Assembly: GCA_963763475.1 (NCBI GenBank)
Contig: CAVXOR010000002.1
Span: forward strand, 248,001 to 312,000
DNA: 64,000 nt
Direction of reading: 5' to 3'
Source of the DNA: AC-32 sp963763475
GTDB lineage: Bacteria; Actinomycetota; Thermoleophilia; Gaiellales; Gaiellaceae
Below are positions 1 through 8,197 of this stretch, piece by piece. The notes under the pieces are model-generated. The model did not search any database and had not been told where the DNA came from. It saw nothing but the letters and a program-made list of their open reading frames with translations. The position numbers were made by a program, and so were the translations under genes. Numbering within the stretch: position 1 is the stretch's first letter; every line of letters starts with the position of its first letter.

Positions 1-1
1 G

Positions 2-718
2 TTCCTCGTGATCGCGAGCAACGCCAAGCCGGTCGAGCGCCCGTCGGCAACGGTCTGGGTCGCGCGGAGCCGGTCGAGCAGCCCGTTCGAACGGGTCAGC
101 GCGGAGCTTGAGCCGATCGGGGTCCCGGGCCGCTCCGACCCTGCGTTCGGCGGGGTGACGCGCATCTACGTCGCGCACCTGAGGATCCCGCGCGCAGGCC
201 GTTACTGGCTGGTCGCCCAGCCGGTCGGGGCGAAGCTGCAGGCGCTCGGCGCGCTCGACGTGTCCGCGCGCTCGCGAAGCGTCGCCGTCGGCGACCGCGC
301 CCCGCGCTCGGACACGCCGACACTGGCGACCGCGCCGACCGCTCGAATCACCACGAGCAGCCCTCCGGACCTGCCGCTGCTGCGTCACTCCATCGCGGAC
401 TCGCTCGCGGCGCACGCGCCGTTCGTCGTCACCTTCGCGACGCCGAAGTTCTGCACCAGCCGCACCTGTGGCCCGGTTGTCGACGTGGTCGAGGCGGCGC
501 GGAAGCAGTTCGCCGCCAGCGGGATCCGCTTTCTCCACGTCGAGGTCTTCCAGGACAACGACCCGGGGCGCGGCTACAACCGCTGGATGCGCCAGTGGGG
601 CCTGGCGTCCGAGCCCTGGGTCTTCCTCGTCGGCCGCGACGGCCGGGTGAAGGCGAAATTCGAGGGCTCCGTCTCCGAAGCCGAGCTCGCCGCCGCGATC
701 CGGTCGCACTTCCCGTAG
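2..718 (+). CDS. Thioredoxin-fold secreted/redox protein, 5'-truncated by window edge
   Basis: The frame is open from the first bases, so the true start probably lies upstream; the first in-window start is GTG at 8. The C-terminal half is a thioredoxin/SCO-like fold. A beta strand ending VVTFATPKFC leads into a CTSRTC dicysteine motif (about residue 148 from the GTG), then VVDVVEAARKQF and a second strand RFLHVEVF. The cis-Pro segment SEPWVFLV is followed by DGRVKAKFEG. The N-terminal ~110 residues look like a beta-sandwich extracytoplasmic domain and I do not recognise them. The cysteine spacing (C-x4-C) is wider than thioredoxin CxxC. A role in thiol-disulfide exchange or copper/cytochrome oxidase assembly is plausible but inferred; ctaA lies 6 kb downstream. 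Confidence 0.7.
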   Translation, partial: FLVIASNAKPVERPSATVWVARSRSSSPFERVSAELEPIGVPGRSDPAFGGVTRIYVAHLRIPRAGRYWLVAQPVGAKLQALGALDVSARSRSVAVGDRAPRSDTPTLATAPTARITTSSPPDLPLLRHSIADSLAAHAPFVVTFATPKFCTSRTCGPVVDVVEAARKQFAASGIRFLHVEVFQDNDPGRGYNRWMRQWGLASEPWVFLVGRDGRVKAKFEGSVSEAELAAAIRSHFP

Positions 719-757
719 GCGTTTGCCGCGCCTCTGCGGGCGGGGAAGAAGCTAGGG

Positions 758-2348
758 ATGGCCCCCGGATTCGACCGCGCGCGGCGTGCCCGCGAAGTCG
801 TCGGCGTCGCGCGCCGGCGAAAGCTGACGCGAGTCCTGCGCGAGCTTGGTGTCGCCGGCAGCCGACCCCCCACGCCTGAAGGCGCGGCCGAGTTCCGCCG
901 CGCGCTCGAGCAGCTCGGGACGACGTTCCTCAAGCTCGGTCAGCTGCTCTCGTCGCGGCCGGACCTGCTCCCGGACGTCTACATCGACGAGCTCTCCAAG
1001 CTCGTCGACGAGGTTCCGCCCTTCGCGTTCGCAGACGTCGAGCGCGTGGTCCGCGAGGACGTCGGCGACGCGGTCGTGCAGCTCGACCCGGAGCCGCTAG
1101 CGGCCGCCTCGATCGCTCAGATCCACGCCGCGCTGCTCTCGGACGGCCGCGAGGCGGTCGTCAAGGTGCGGCGGCCGGGGATCGTCGAGGAGGTCGACCT
1201 CGACCTCGACCTGGTCCGCTCCTCGGTGCAATTCCTGGAGAACCGCTCGGAGACGGCCCAGCTGCTGCAGCTGCGGGCGCTCGCGGACGAGCTCGAGGGT
1301 GCACCTGCGCGCCGAGCTCGACTTCGTCGAGGAGGCGAACAACACCGAGCTGATCGCGAAGCAGCTCGTGGACTACGACCACCTCGTCGTCCCGCGGGTG
1401 ATCCGGCCGCACGTGACCGAGCGGCTGCTCGTGCTTGAGCGGATCCACGGTCGCAAGCTCGACGCCGGCCACGGCCTGCCACCCGAGCGGGCCTCGGAGC
1501 TCGCGTCCGACTTCTTCCGCGCGTACATCCGCCAGGTCACCCAGGCCGGCGTCTACCACGCCGACCCGCACCGGGGGAACGTCCTGCTGACCGACGACGG
1601 GCGGCTGGCGCTGCTCGACTTCGGCCTGCTCGGACGGCTGGACGACGAGACGCGCACGGCGCTCGCGCTGCTGCTGCTCGCGCTGGCCCACAACCGCTCT
1701 GAGGATGTCGCCGCGGTGCTGCTCTCGCTCTCGCTGACGACGCTCGACTCCGACGAGCCTGGCTTCGTGCACGAGCTGCGCCGCAAGCTGCCGCGGTACC
1801 ACTGGCGCCCGTTGGCCGGAATTCGCTCCGGCGAGGCGCTGGCCGACCTGCAGCGGATCTGCCTGGAGTACGGGATCCGCCTGCCTCCGAGCTTCGCGCT
1901 CGTCGGGAAGACGCTCTCCCAGGCCGATTCGATCGCCCGGACGCTCGACCCTTCGCTCGACCCGATCGCCCTGATTGAGCAGGAGTCGCTCGAGCTGATG
2001 TTGAGCGAGGCCGAGTCGCGACTCGAGCCGGAGCAGCTCTTCAGCCTGCTCTTCACGCAGTTCGGCTCGCTGGCGCGCGTGCCGCGGCGAATGGCGCAGA
2101 TCGCCGACCGCCTCGAGACCGGGACGCTCAAGGTCGGGGTCGAGCCGACCGGCCTCGATGATCTGGAGCACATGCTGCGCTCCCTCATCAACCGGCTCGG
2201 CGCGGCGATGATCGTCGTCGGACTGCTGATCTCGTCGGCCCTGATGGCGCGCGTCGACCATACCGTCGCGCTCGTCGGCTTCCTGCTCTCGGGCGCGCTC
2301 GGGCTCTACATGCTCTGGCGCATCCTTCGCACTCCAGGGAACCTCTAG
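758..2348 (+). CDS. UbiB/AarF/ABC1-family atypical kinase (frameshifted)
   Basis: The gene is split by one extra base. Frame 1 (from ATG 758) carries the family N-terminal motif FLKLGQLLSSRPDLLP (KxGQ), the AAASIAQIHAA loop and VVKVRRPG with the nucleotide-binding lysine. It runs out of family sequence at about 1297. Frame 2 resumes at 1299 with HLRAELDFVEEANNTE, then HADPHRGNVLL and LLDFGLLGRL (catalytic and metal-binding segments), and ends in two C-terminal hydrophobic helices. Reading GGG at 1297-1299 as GG joins the frames as ADELE-VHLRAELDF, exactly the family order. The intact product would be about 529 aa, normal for the family. ABC1 kinases support quinone/lipid homeostasis at membranes. 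The frameshift is probably a sequence error. Confidence 0.88.
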
Positions 2349-2408
2349 AGGAAACGAGCCGATCGTCACGAAGGGGGCGGGGCATCGACAGGCTCCTCCT
2401 CTCCCCTA

Positions 2409-2440
2409 GGTGACGGCGGCTTCGGCCGTCGTCACCTTTT
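2409..2440 (+). terminator. Rho-independent terminator with UUCG tetraloop
   Basis: A 12-bp stem (one G-U pair) closed by a TTCG tetraloop occupies 2409-2436 and is followed directly by TTTT at 2437-2440. It lies 61 bp after the UbiB-like gene and about 100 bp before the selD start. It most simply ends the upstream transcript. An attenuator in a long selD leader is a less likely alternative. Confidence 0.85.
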
Positions 2441-2535
2441 CCGGTGCGGGAATACGGGCGAACCGTTCGACGTACATGGACGAAACCCCGAACGACGCCT
2501 ACAGTTCCGCCAACCGATTTCAGGGAGACGCCGCC

Positions 2536-3576
2536 GTGAACCTGAGCACCGGCACCGTGAAGCTCACCGATCTCGCCTCCTGCGGAGGCTGCGCCGCCAA
2601 ATACTCGGCCGCGCGCCTCGAGCAGCTGCTGTCCGGCTTCGTCCCGGCCGAGGCCGAGGACCTGCTCGTCGGGCTCGCTCCGGCCGACGACGCAGCCGTC
2701 TACCGACTCGACGACGAGCGGGCGCTGATCTTCACGCTCGACTTCTTCCCGCCGGTCGTCGACGACCCGGGGGACTACGGCGCGATCGCGGCGACGAACG
2801 CGCTCAACGACGTCTTCGCGATGGGCGGCACGCCGCTGCTCGCGCTCTCGATCGCGGCCTTCCCGGAGGAGCTGCCGATGGAGATGCTGGCCGAGATCTT
2901 CGCCGCGGCCGACCAGCAGGTGCGCGCCGCTGGGGGCCTGCTCGCCGGCGGTCACACGATCCGCGACGACGAGCCGAAGTACGGCCTTGCGGTCGTGGGC
3001 ACGGTGCACCCGAAGGGGATCTGGCCGAAGAACGGTGCCCGGCCGGGCGATGCAGTCTTCCTGACCAAGCCGCTGGGGACCGGGCTGATCATGTCCGGCT
3101 ACAAGCGCGGCCAGGCCGGCTCGCAGCAGCTCGAGCGCGCGATCCGCTGGATGCGGACGCTGAACAACGACGCGGCCGAGGTGCTGCGCGGCCTCGAGCC
3201 GGGCGCGGTAACGGACGTCACCGGCTTCGGCCTGTTCGGGCACGTGCACGAGGTCGCCGAGCGCAGCGGGGTCCGCATCCGGCTCGAGTCGGAACGCTTC
3301 CCGGCGATCGACGGCGCCCTCGACGCGGCCCGCCAGGGCGTACGCACCAGCGGCGACCCACGCAATCGCGACTTCGCGGCGCGCCACATCGAGGTCGAAG
3401 GCGAGGTGCCGGAGGCGCTCGACGCGCTCGGCTACGACCCGCAGACCGCGGGCGGGCTGCTCGTCTCGATCCCGGCCGAGCGCGCTCCCGCGCTGGAGGC
3501 CGAGTTCGAGTCGCGCAAGCTCTTCGTCCGCAGGGTCGGGCGGGTCGAAGAGGGCACGGGCGTGGTCGTCGCCTGA
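2536..3576 (+). CDS. selD: Selenophosphate synthase (selenide, water dikinase)
   Basis: SelD makes selenophosphate from selenide and ATP, the selenium donor for selenocysteine and 2-selenouridine. The N-terminal motif SCGGCAAK has Cys16, Cys19 and Lys22 at the position of the catalytic Cys/Sec-Lys of the family, followed by PADDAAVY (metal-binding Asp). The AIR-synthase-like core shows the conserved stretches FTLDFFPPVVDDP, NALNDVFAMGG, LLAGGHTIRD, VTDVTGFGLFGH and DPQTAGGLL. Length is 346 aa. I chose GTG 2536 because GGGAG lies 9 nt upstream. The open frame continues upstream only into the terminator hairpin. The catalytic position is Cys, not Sec. No selA, selB, tRNA-Sec or selenouridine synthase gene is visible in the window. 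Confidence 0.95.
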   Translation: MNLSTGTVKLTDLASCGGCAAKYSAARLEQLLSGFVPAEAEDLLVGLAPADDAAVYRLDDERALIFTLDFFPPVVDDPGDYGAIAATNALNDVFAMGGTPLLALSIAAFPEELPMEMLAEIFAAADQQVRAAGGLLAGGHTIRDDEPKYGLAVVGTVHPKGIWPKNGARPGDAVFLTKPLGTGLIMSGYKRGQAGSQQLERAIRWMRTLNNDAAEVLRGLEPGAVTDVTGFGLFGHVHEVAERSGVRIRLESERFPAIDGALDAARQGVRTSGDPRNRDFAARHIEVEGEVPEALDALGYDPQTAGGLLVSIPAERAPALEAEFESRKLFVRRVGRVEEGTGVVVA

Positions 3577-3578
3577 CC

Positions 3579-4106
3579 GTGAGGCGCGGGATGATCCATG
3601 GGCGCTTCCAGCCCTTTCACAACGGACATCTCGAGTACCTGCGCGGCGCCGCCGAACGGTCGGACGAGGTGTTCGTCGGGATCACGAACCCCGATCCCGC
3701 GCGGATCAAGCCCGAGGCCGCCGATCCGCTGCGGCATCTGCCCGAGTCGAACCCGTTCAGCTACGTCGAGCGGCTGCTCATGGTCGAGGGAGCCGCGGCC
3801 GACGCGGGCATCGAGCCGGAGCGGCTGCACGTGATCCCCTTCCCGGTCAACGAGCCGGAGCTGTGGGACGCCTACGTGCCGCCCGACGTCGTCCAGTACA
3901 TCCGGCTCTTCTCGGACTGGGGCGGGACGAAGCTCGAGCGCCTGCACGCGGCCGGGTACGAAGTGGTCGTGCTCGACGAGGGAGCCGAGAAGGAGCTCTC
4001 GGGCGCCGACGTGCGTGCAGCTCTCCGCGACGGCGGAAACTGGGAGCAGCTGGTGCCGCCGGGCGTCGCCGCAGTGCTCAGGCGGCTCGAACGCGTTCCG
4101 GTGTAA
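3579..4106 (+). CDS. Nicotinamide-nucleotide adenylyltransferase-like nucleotidyltransferase
   Basis: 175 aa, starting with GTG two bases after the selD stop, so probably translationally coupled. It belongs to the HxGH-type cytidylyltransferase/NMNAT superfamily. HGRFQPFHNGH (residues 7-17) is the ATP-binding (T/H)xGH signature, VFVGITNPDP follows, NPFSYVERLLM resembles the archaeal NadM pattern, and ELSGADVRAAL near the C terminus matches the ISGTxIR-type motif. The expected reaction is NMN + ATP to NAD+, or a related nucleotidyl transfer. Substrate cannot be read from sequence. The selD linkage is not a known functional association that I can name. Confidence 0.82.
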   Translation: MRRGMIHGRFQPFHNGHLEYLRGAAERSDEVFVGITNPDPARIKPEAADPLRHLPESNPFSYVERLLMVEGAAADAGIEPERLHVIPFPVNEPELWDAYVPPDVVQYIRLFSDWGGTKLERLHAAGYEVVVLDEGAEKELSGADVRAALRDGGNWEQLVPPGVAAVLRRLERVPV

Positions 4107-4187
4107 AAGTCCTGTAAAGGGCAAGAACTTTTCAGCAGCCGGCGCGTTTGAACGGGTAGCCAATCGCCGCAACCCAGGGGGTTTCAC

Positions 4188-5063
4188 ATGCGCACCGTCG
4201 TTCTCGCCGCCGTCGCAGGGCTAGCGCTCGCCATCACCGGCGCGTCGCAGCCGGCGTCGACGGTGACCAAGACCGTCTCGATCACGGCCACGGCATTCAT
4301 GCCGGCCACCCGCACGATCTCGACCACCGATGCGATCAAGTGGACGAACAAGGACACCAAGAGCCACCAGGTCGTCGCCAACAACGGCAGCTTCGTCTCG
4401 CCCACGATCGCGCCCGGCAAGAGCTACACGCACACGTTCAACACCGCCGGCACGTTCCGCTACCACGATGCCCTGCACCCGGCACTGACCGGCAAGATCG
4501 TCGTCAACGGGCCGCCGCCGGCGATCACGATCGGCGCCGCGGTGCCGATCCTCGACTACGGCCAGTCGACGCACATCTCGGGCGTCGTCTCGAACGGGAA
4601 GGCCGGCGAGACCGTGACCGTCTTCGCCCAGCCGTACGGCCAAGCCTCGCAGACTCAGATCGCCACGCTGTTGACCGGCACCAACGGTGTCTGGGACGTC
4701 GTCGTCAAGCCGACGCTGCTCACCAACTACCAGGCGCACTGGAAGAGCACGGTCAGCCAGCAGATCGGCGTCCAGCTGCGGCCGGCTGTCTCCTTCGGCG
4801 CCTACAAGCGCTGGGGCTCGGTGAAGATCAAGGCCGACCGCTCGCTCGCCGGCAAGAAGGCCTACCTGCAGAAGTTCACCCGGTTCCACGAGTGGGTGAA
4901 GGTCCGGCCCGTCATTCTCGGCAAGAGCTCGTCGAAGCGCTTCCTGCTCGGGCTGCCGCGCGGCCATCGCTTCGCGGTTCGGATCTTCATGTCGCTGAAC
5001 CAGGTCGGCGCCGGGTATCTCGACGGCTTCAGCCGCACCGTCGTCGTCAAGACGCCTCGGTAA
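4188..5063 (+). CDS. Secreted cupredoxin-fold protein with C-terminal beta domain
   Basis: 291 aa starting at ATG 4188 with AGGGGG about 7 nt upstream. A signal peptide (MRTVVLAAVAGLALAIT...) is followed by a plastocyanin-like domain (residues ~25-110). Features there are VSITATAFMPATRTISTTDAIKWTN, the His of KSHQVVANN, and FRYHDALHP in the usual ligand loop. The normal Cys ligand of a blue-copper site (YxCxxH) is absent, replaced by FRYHDALH, so classical type 1 copper binding is doubtful. The rest (~115-291) resembles extracellular bacterial Ig-like repeats. Likely extracytoplasmic and possibly metal-binding through His/Met; function unknown. Confidence 0.75.
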   Translation: MRTVVLAAVAGLALAITGASQPASTVTKTVSITATAFMPATRTISTTDAIKWTNKDTKSHQVVANNGSFVSPTIAPGKSYTHTFNTAGTFRYHDALHPALTGKIVVNGPPPAITIGAAVPILDYGQSTHISGVVSNGKAGETVTVFAQPYGQASQTQIATLLTGTNGVWDVVVKPTLLTNYQAHWKSTVSQQIGVQLRPAVSFGAYKRWGSVKIKADRSLAGKKAYLQKFTRFHEWVKVRPVILGKSSSKRFLLGLPRGHRFAVRIFMSLNQVGAGYLDGFSRTVVVKTPR

Positions 5064-5102
5064 CACGCTTGCGGATACACGGCGCGGGTTAGCCTCCGCG
5101 CC

Positions 5103-6350
5103 GTGTATCCGATCGTCCTCTTCCTGCTCGACGGGCTGGCCGACCGGGCGCACGAGTCGCTCGGCGGGGTCACCGGGAACGAGGCTGCGGAGACGCCCAA
5201 CCTCGACGTGCTCGCGACGCGCGGATCGTGCGGGCTGCTCTACGCCGTCGGCCCCGGGCGGGCACCGTCGTCTGAGGTCGCGCACTGGTCGATGCTCGGC
5301 TACCGGCCCGACGAATTCCCAGGCCGCGCGGTCTTCGAGGCGCTCGGCCGCGGCCAGGAGGTGAGCGGCGAGCACGTCTTCGCCTATGCGGCGCTGCGGC
5401 CGGCGGAGCGCCGCGAGGATGGTTGGTGGCCGACCGGGCGGCCCGACCGGGGCCGGGACTCGGAACTGGCCGAGGAGCTGGTCGCGCGCTGCGACGAGAT
5501 CGAGGTCGACGGCCTGACCTTCTCGCTGGCGCACGTCTGGCGGGGCGAGGCGATCCTGCGGATCTCCGGCGGCGCCGACGAGCGAGTAACCGACAGCGAC
5601 ACGTTCTTTCGCGCGTGGCACCCGATGTTGCGGCCGCAACCGCTCGTGCCGGAGGCCGAGCGCACCGCGAGCGCGTGTGAAGCCTGGACGCGAGAGGTGA
5701 TGAGCCGGCTCGAGGGCGAGCGCTTCAACGTGATCACGCTGAAGTGGTTCGGCCGGCCGCGGCCTGTGCCGAGCTTCCTCGAGCGCCACGGCGTCGGCGG
5801 CGCCTTCGCAGCAGACTCCGCCTTCCTGCGGGGCCTCGGGATCGCGCTCGGGCTCGAGCCGGTGGAGGCGCACGAGACGGACGACCCGGTCGGCGACCTC
5901 CGTGGCCGCGTGGCGCTGGCCCGCGAGCGGCTCGACTCCGGTGACACGTTCGTCTTCTGTCACCAGAAGACGACCGACGCCGCGGGCCACACCAAGGACC
6001 CGCAGGTCAAGCGGGCGACGATCGAGCAGCTGGACGCTGCGCTCGTAGACCTTCCGACCGATCGCGCGATCGTCTGCATCACCGGCGACCACGCCACGCC
6101 TGCCTCGCCGGACGTGATCCACTCGGGCGACCCGGTGCCGCTGCTCGTCGCCGGGCCGGGGGTGCGGGCCGACACGGTGACCGAGTTCGGCGAGCTTCCG
6201 TTCGCCGCTGGAATCCTCGGCCAGCTGCGAGGGCCCGACCTGCTGCCCGTGCTGCTGAACGCCGCCGACCGGCCGCTCTTCCTCGGCTCCCGCCCGACCC
6301 CGTTCGAGGGCGCGGACGGGTACCCGGCCCTGCTCGAACCGCTTCTCTAA
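5103..6350 (+). CDS. Alkaline-phosphatase-superfamily phosphoglycerate mutase-like (ApgM type)
   Basis: 415 aa, GTG start. It belongs to the cofactor-independent phosphomutase branch of the alkaline phosphatase superfamily. VLFLLDGLADR carries the first metal-binding Asp, AETPNLDVLA and GRAPSSEVAHWSMLGY contain the probable nucleophile Ser, and TTDAAGHTKDP and CITGDHATPASPDVIHSGDPVPLLV are the C-terminal metal-binding His/Asp clusters. The GDHATP...HSGDPVP pair is characteristic of archaeal-type ApgM. The likely reaction is 3-phosphoglycerate/2-phosphoglycerate interconversion, although related phosphonopyruvate- or phosphatase-like activities are possible. It ends 10 bp before ctaA. Confidence 0.8.
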   Translation: MYPIVLFLLDGLADRAHESLGGVTGNEAAETPNLDVLATRGSCGLLYAVGPGRAPSSEVAHWSMLGYRPDEFPGRAVFEALGRGQEVSGEHVFAYAALRPAERREDGWWPTGRPDRGRDSELAEELVARCDEIEVDGLTFSLAHVWRGEAILRISGGADERVTDSDTFFRAWHPMLRPQPLVPEAERTASACEAWTREVMSRLEGERFNVITLKWFGRPRPVPSFLERHGVGGAFAADSAFLRGLGIALGLEPVEAHETDDPVGDLRGRVALARERLDSGDTFVFCHQKTTDAAGHTKDPQVKRATIEQLDAALVDLPTDRAIVCITGDHATPASPDVIHSGDPVPLLVAGPGVRADTVTEFGELPFAAGILGQLRGPDLLPVLLNAADRPLFLGSRPTPFEGADGYPALLEPLL

Positions 6351-6360
6351 CCTTCACGGC

Positions 6361-7290
6361 GTGGAGGCCACCACCGCCCGTCTCAGGCGGATCGAGCTCT
6401 CGCCGGCGCGGTTCCTGCAGCTGACGCTCGTCTCGCTCGGCGCCCTGTGGCTGATCGTCGTCACGGGCGCGGCCGTGCGCGTGACAGACTCCGGGCTCGG
6501 CTGCCGCCACTGGCCCGGCTGCGAGCAGGGCCACCCGCTGCCGGCGAAGGACTACCACGCCTTCATCGAGTTCGGGAACCGCGCGCTCGGTGGCGTCGTG
6601 ATCGTGCTCGTGCTGCTGACCGCGCTCTCGTCGTTCCTCGTGCCGGGCCTCTCGCGGCGGGCGCGGTGGCTGGCGCTCGCGATCTTCGTCGGGACGCTCG
6701 CGCAGGCGCCGCTCGGCTACCTGGCCGTGCACAGCGACCTGCACTGGCCCGTTGTGGCCGCCCACCTGTTGCTCTCGATGGCACTCCTCGCCGGCGCGGT
6801 CGTGCTCGCGCTCGAGGCCCTGGCGCTGCGCTCCGGCCGAGCCGAGCCGGTCGCGCCGCTCGAGCTGCGGCGCGGCGCCCTCGTCGTGACCGCGGCGGCC
6901 GGCGTGCTGCTCGTGACGGGTGCGCTCGCAACGGCGGGCGGGCCGCACTCGGGCGGCGGCGCCGAGCGCGTCGACCGGCTCTGGCGGCTCGAGCCGTTGA
7001 TCTACGTCCACGCGACGGCGGTGGCGGTCTTCGGGCTCGGGCTCGTCTTCGTGCTGGGCTACCTCGCCTCGCAGCGGCAGCGCTGGCCGCGGCTGTTCGC
7101 GCTCGCGCTGGCCGTCTTCGGCGTCCTGCTGGCGCAGATGGCGCTCGGCGAGCTGCAGTACCGGACGCACCTGCCCTGGCCGCTGGTGCTCGTGCACGTC
7201 GGGCTCGCGGCCGCGGTGTGGGCGCTGCTGGTGGCCTTCGTCACCGTTCTGTGGCGTCCGCCGGCCGCTCTCGCCGCAGGCCGCACGTAG
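6361..7290 (+). CDS. ctaA: Heme A synthase (CtaA/COX15 family)
   Basis: 309 aa integral membrane protein with about eight predicted helices. Early motif GAAVRVTDSGLGCRHWPGC (with a CxxxxxC pair) and FIEFGNRALGG are typical of CtaA. His residues in LAVHSDLHWPVVAAHL, LIYVHATAV and PLVLVHVGLAA match the paired heme-ligand histidines of the two four-helix bundles. The enzyme oxidises the C8 methyl of heme O to give heme A for aa3-type oxidases. No oxidase subunits or protoheme farnesyltransferase are in the window. Confidence 0.93.
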   Translation: MEATTARLRRIELSPARFLQLTLVSLGALWLIVVTGAAVRVTDSGLGCRHWPGCEQGHPLPAKDYHAFIEFGNRALGGVVIVLVLLTALSSFLVPGLSRRARWLALAIFVGTLAQAPLGYLAVHSDLHWPVVAAHLLLSMALLAGAVVLALEALALRSGRAEPVAPLELRRGALVVTAAAGVLLVTGALATAGGPHSGGGAERVDRLWRLEPLIYVHATAVAVFGLGLVFVLGYLASQRQRWPRLFALALAVFGVLLAQMALGELQYRTHLPWPLVLVHVGLAAAVWALLVAFVTVLWRPPAALAAGRT

Positions 7291-7299
7291 ACTGAGCGA

Positions 7300-8187
7300 G
7301 TGGCGGACGAGCTTCGCATCGACCACCGGCCGGAGCTCACGCGGCCGATTCTCGTCGCCGCTTTCCGCGGCTGGAACGACGGGGCGCAGGCCGCCTCGCT
7401 CGCGGCGGGTTACCTGGCCAAGACCTGGGGCGCGGAGCGTTTCGCGGAAGTCGATCCGGAGAACTTCTTCGACTTCCAGGCGACTCGCCCCCACGTCTCG
7501 CTCGAGGAGGGCCTCACCCGACGGATCGACTGGCCCGAGACGGTCTTCTACCACGCCCGTCCCGAGGGCCTCGACCGCGACATCGTGCTGCTGCTCGGGA
7601 TCGAGCCGAACCTGCGCTGGCGTACGTTCACCGACCTCGTGGTCGGCCTGGCGCGCGAACTCGAGATCGAGCTCCTGATCACGCTCGGCGCGCTGCTCGC
7701 GGACGTGCCGCACACACGTTCCGCGCCCGTCACCGGAAGCGCGAGCGACAAGGACCTGGTCGAGCGGCTCGGGCTTTCCTCCTCGCGCTACGAGGGGCCG
7801 ACCGGGGTCGTCGGCGTCCTCCACGACGTCTGCGGCAAGAGCGGGATCCCGTCGGCGAGCCTCTGGGCGGCGGTGCCCCACTACGTCTCGCTGACGCCGA
7901 GCCCGCGCGGGGCGCTCGCGCTGTGCGAGCGGCTCGGCACCGTGCTCGGGATCGAGATCGAGGCCGACGAGCTCGAAGAGGCGGCGCGCAACTACGAGGA
8001 GCAGGTCAGCGAAGCCGTCGCCTCGGACGAGGAGACCGCGGCATACGTCGACGAGCTCGAGCGGCGGTCGGACCAGCTCGAGGACGCCACCGAGCTGCCG
8101 TCCGGCGACGCGCTCGCCGCTGAGCTGACGCGCTTCCTCAAGGAGCGCGACGAAGAGGACGGCGAAGACGCCGCCCACGAACAGTAG
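7300..8187 (+). CDS. PAC2-family protein
   Basis: 295 aa, GTG start, 9 bp after ctaA. The sequence LVAAFRGWNDGAQAASLAAGYL near the N terminus, ENFFDFQATRP and LLITLGALLADVPHTR match the PAC2 (proteasome assembly chaperone-like) family widespread in actinobacteria. A glutamate-rich C-terminal helical tail (residues ~215-295) is probably coiled coil. The biochemical role in bacteria is not established. No proteasome genes are seen nearby. Confidence 0.85.
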   Translation: MADELRIDHRPELTRPILVAAFRGWNDGAQAASLAAGYLAKTWGAERFAEVDPENFFDFQATRPHVSLEEGLTRRIDWPETVFYHARPEGLDRDIVLLLGIEPNLRWRTFTDLVVGLARELEIELLITLGALLADVPHTRSAPVTGSASDKDLVERLGLSSSRYEGPTGVVGVLHDVCGKSGIPSASLWAAVPHYVSLTPSPRGALALCERLGTVLGIEIEADELEEAARNYEEQVSEAVASDEETAAYVDELERRSDQLEDATELPSGDALAAELTRFLKERDEEDGEDAAHEQ

Positions 8188-8197
8188 CGGCGCCTCG

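Noticed and set aside
2410..2535. Longer N terminus of SelD
   Set aside because: The extension begins inside the terminator hairpin and is not SelD-like; GTG 2536 has a ribosome-binding site.
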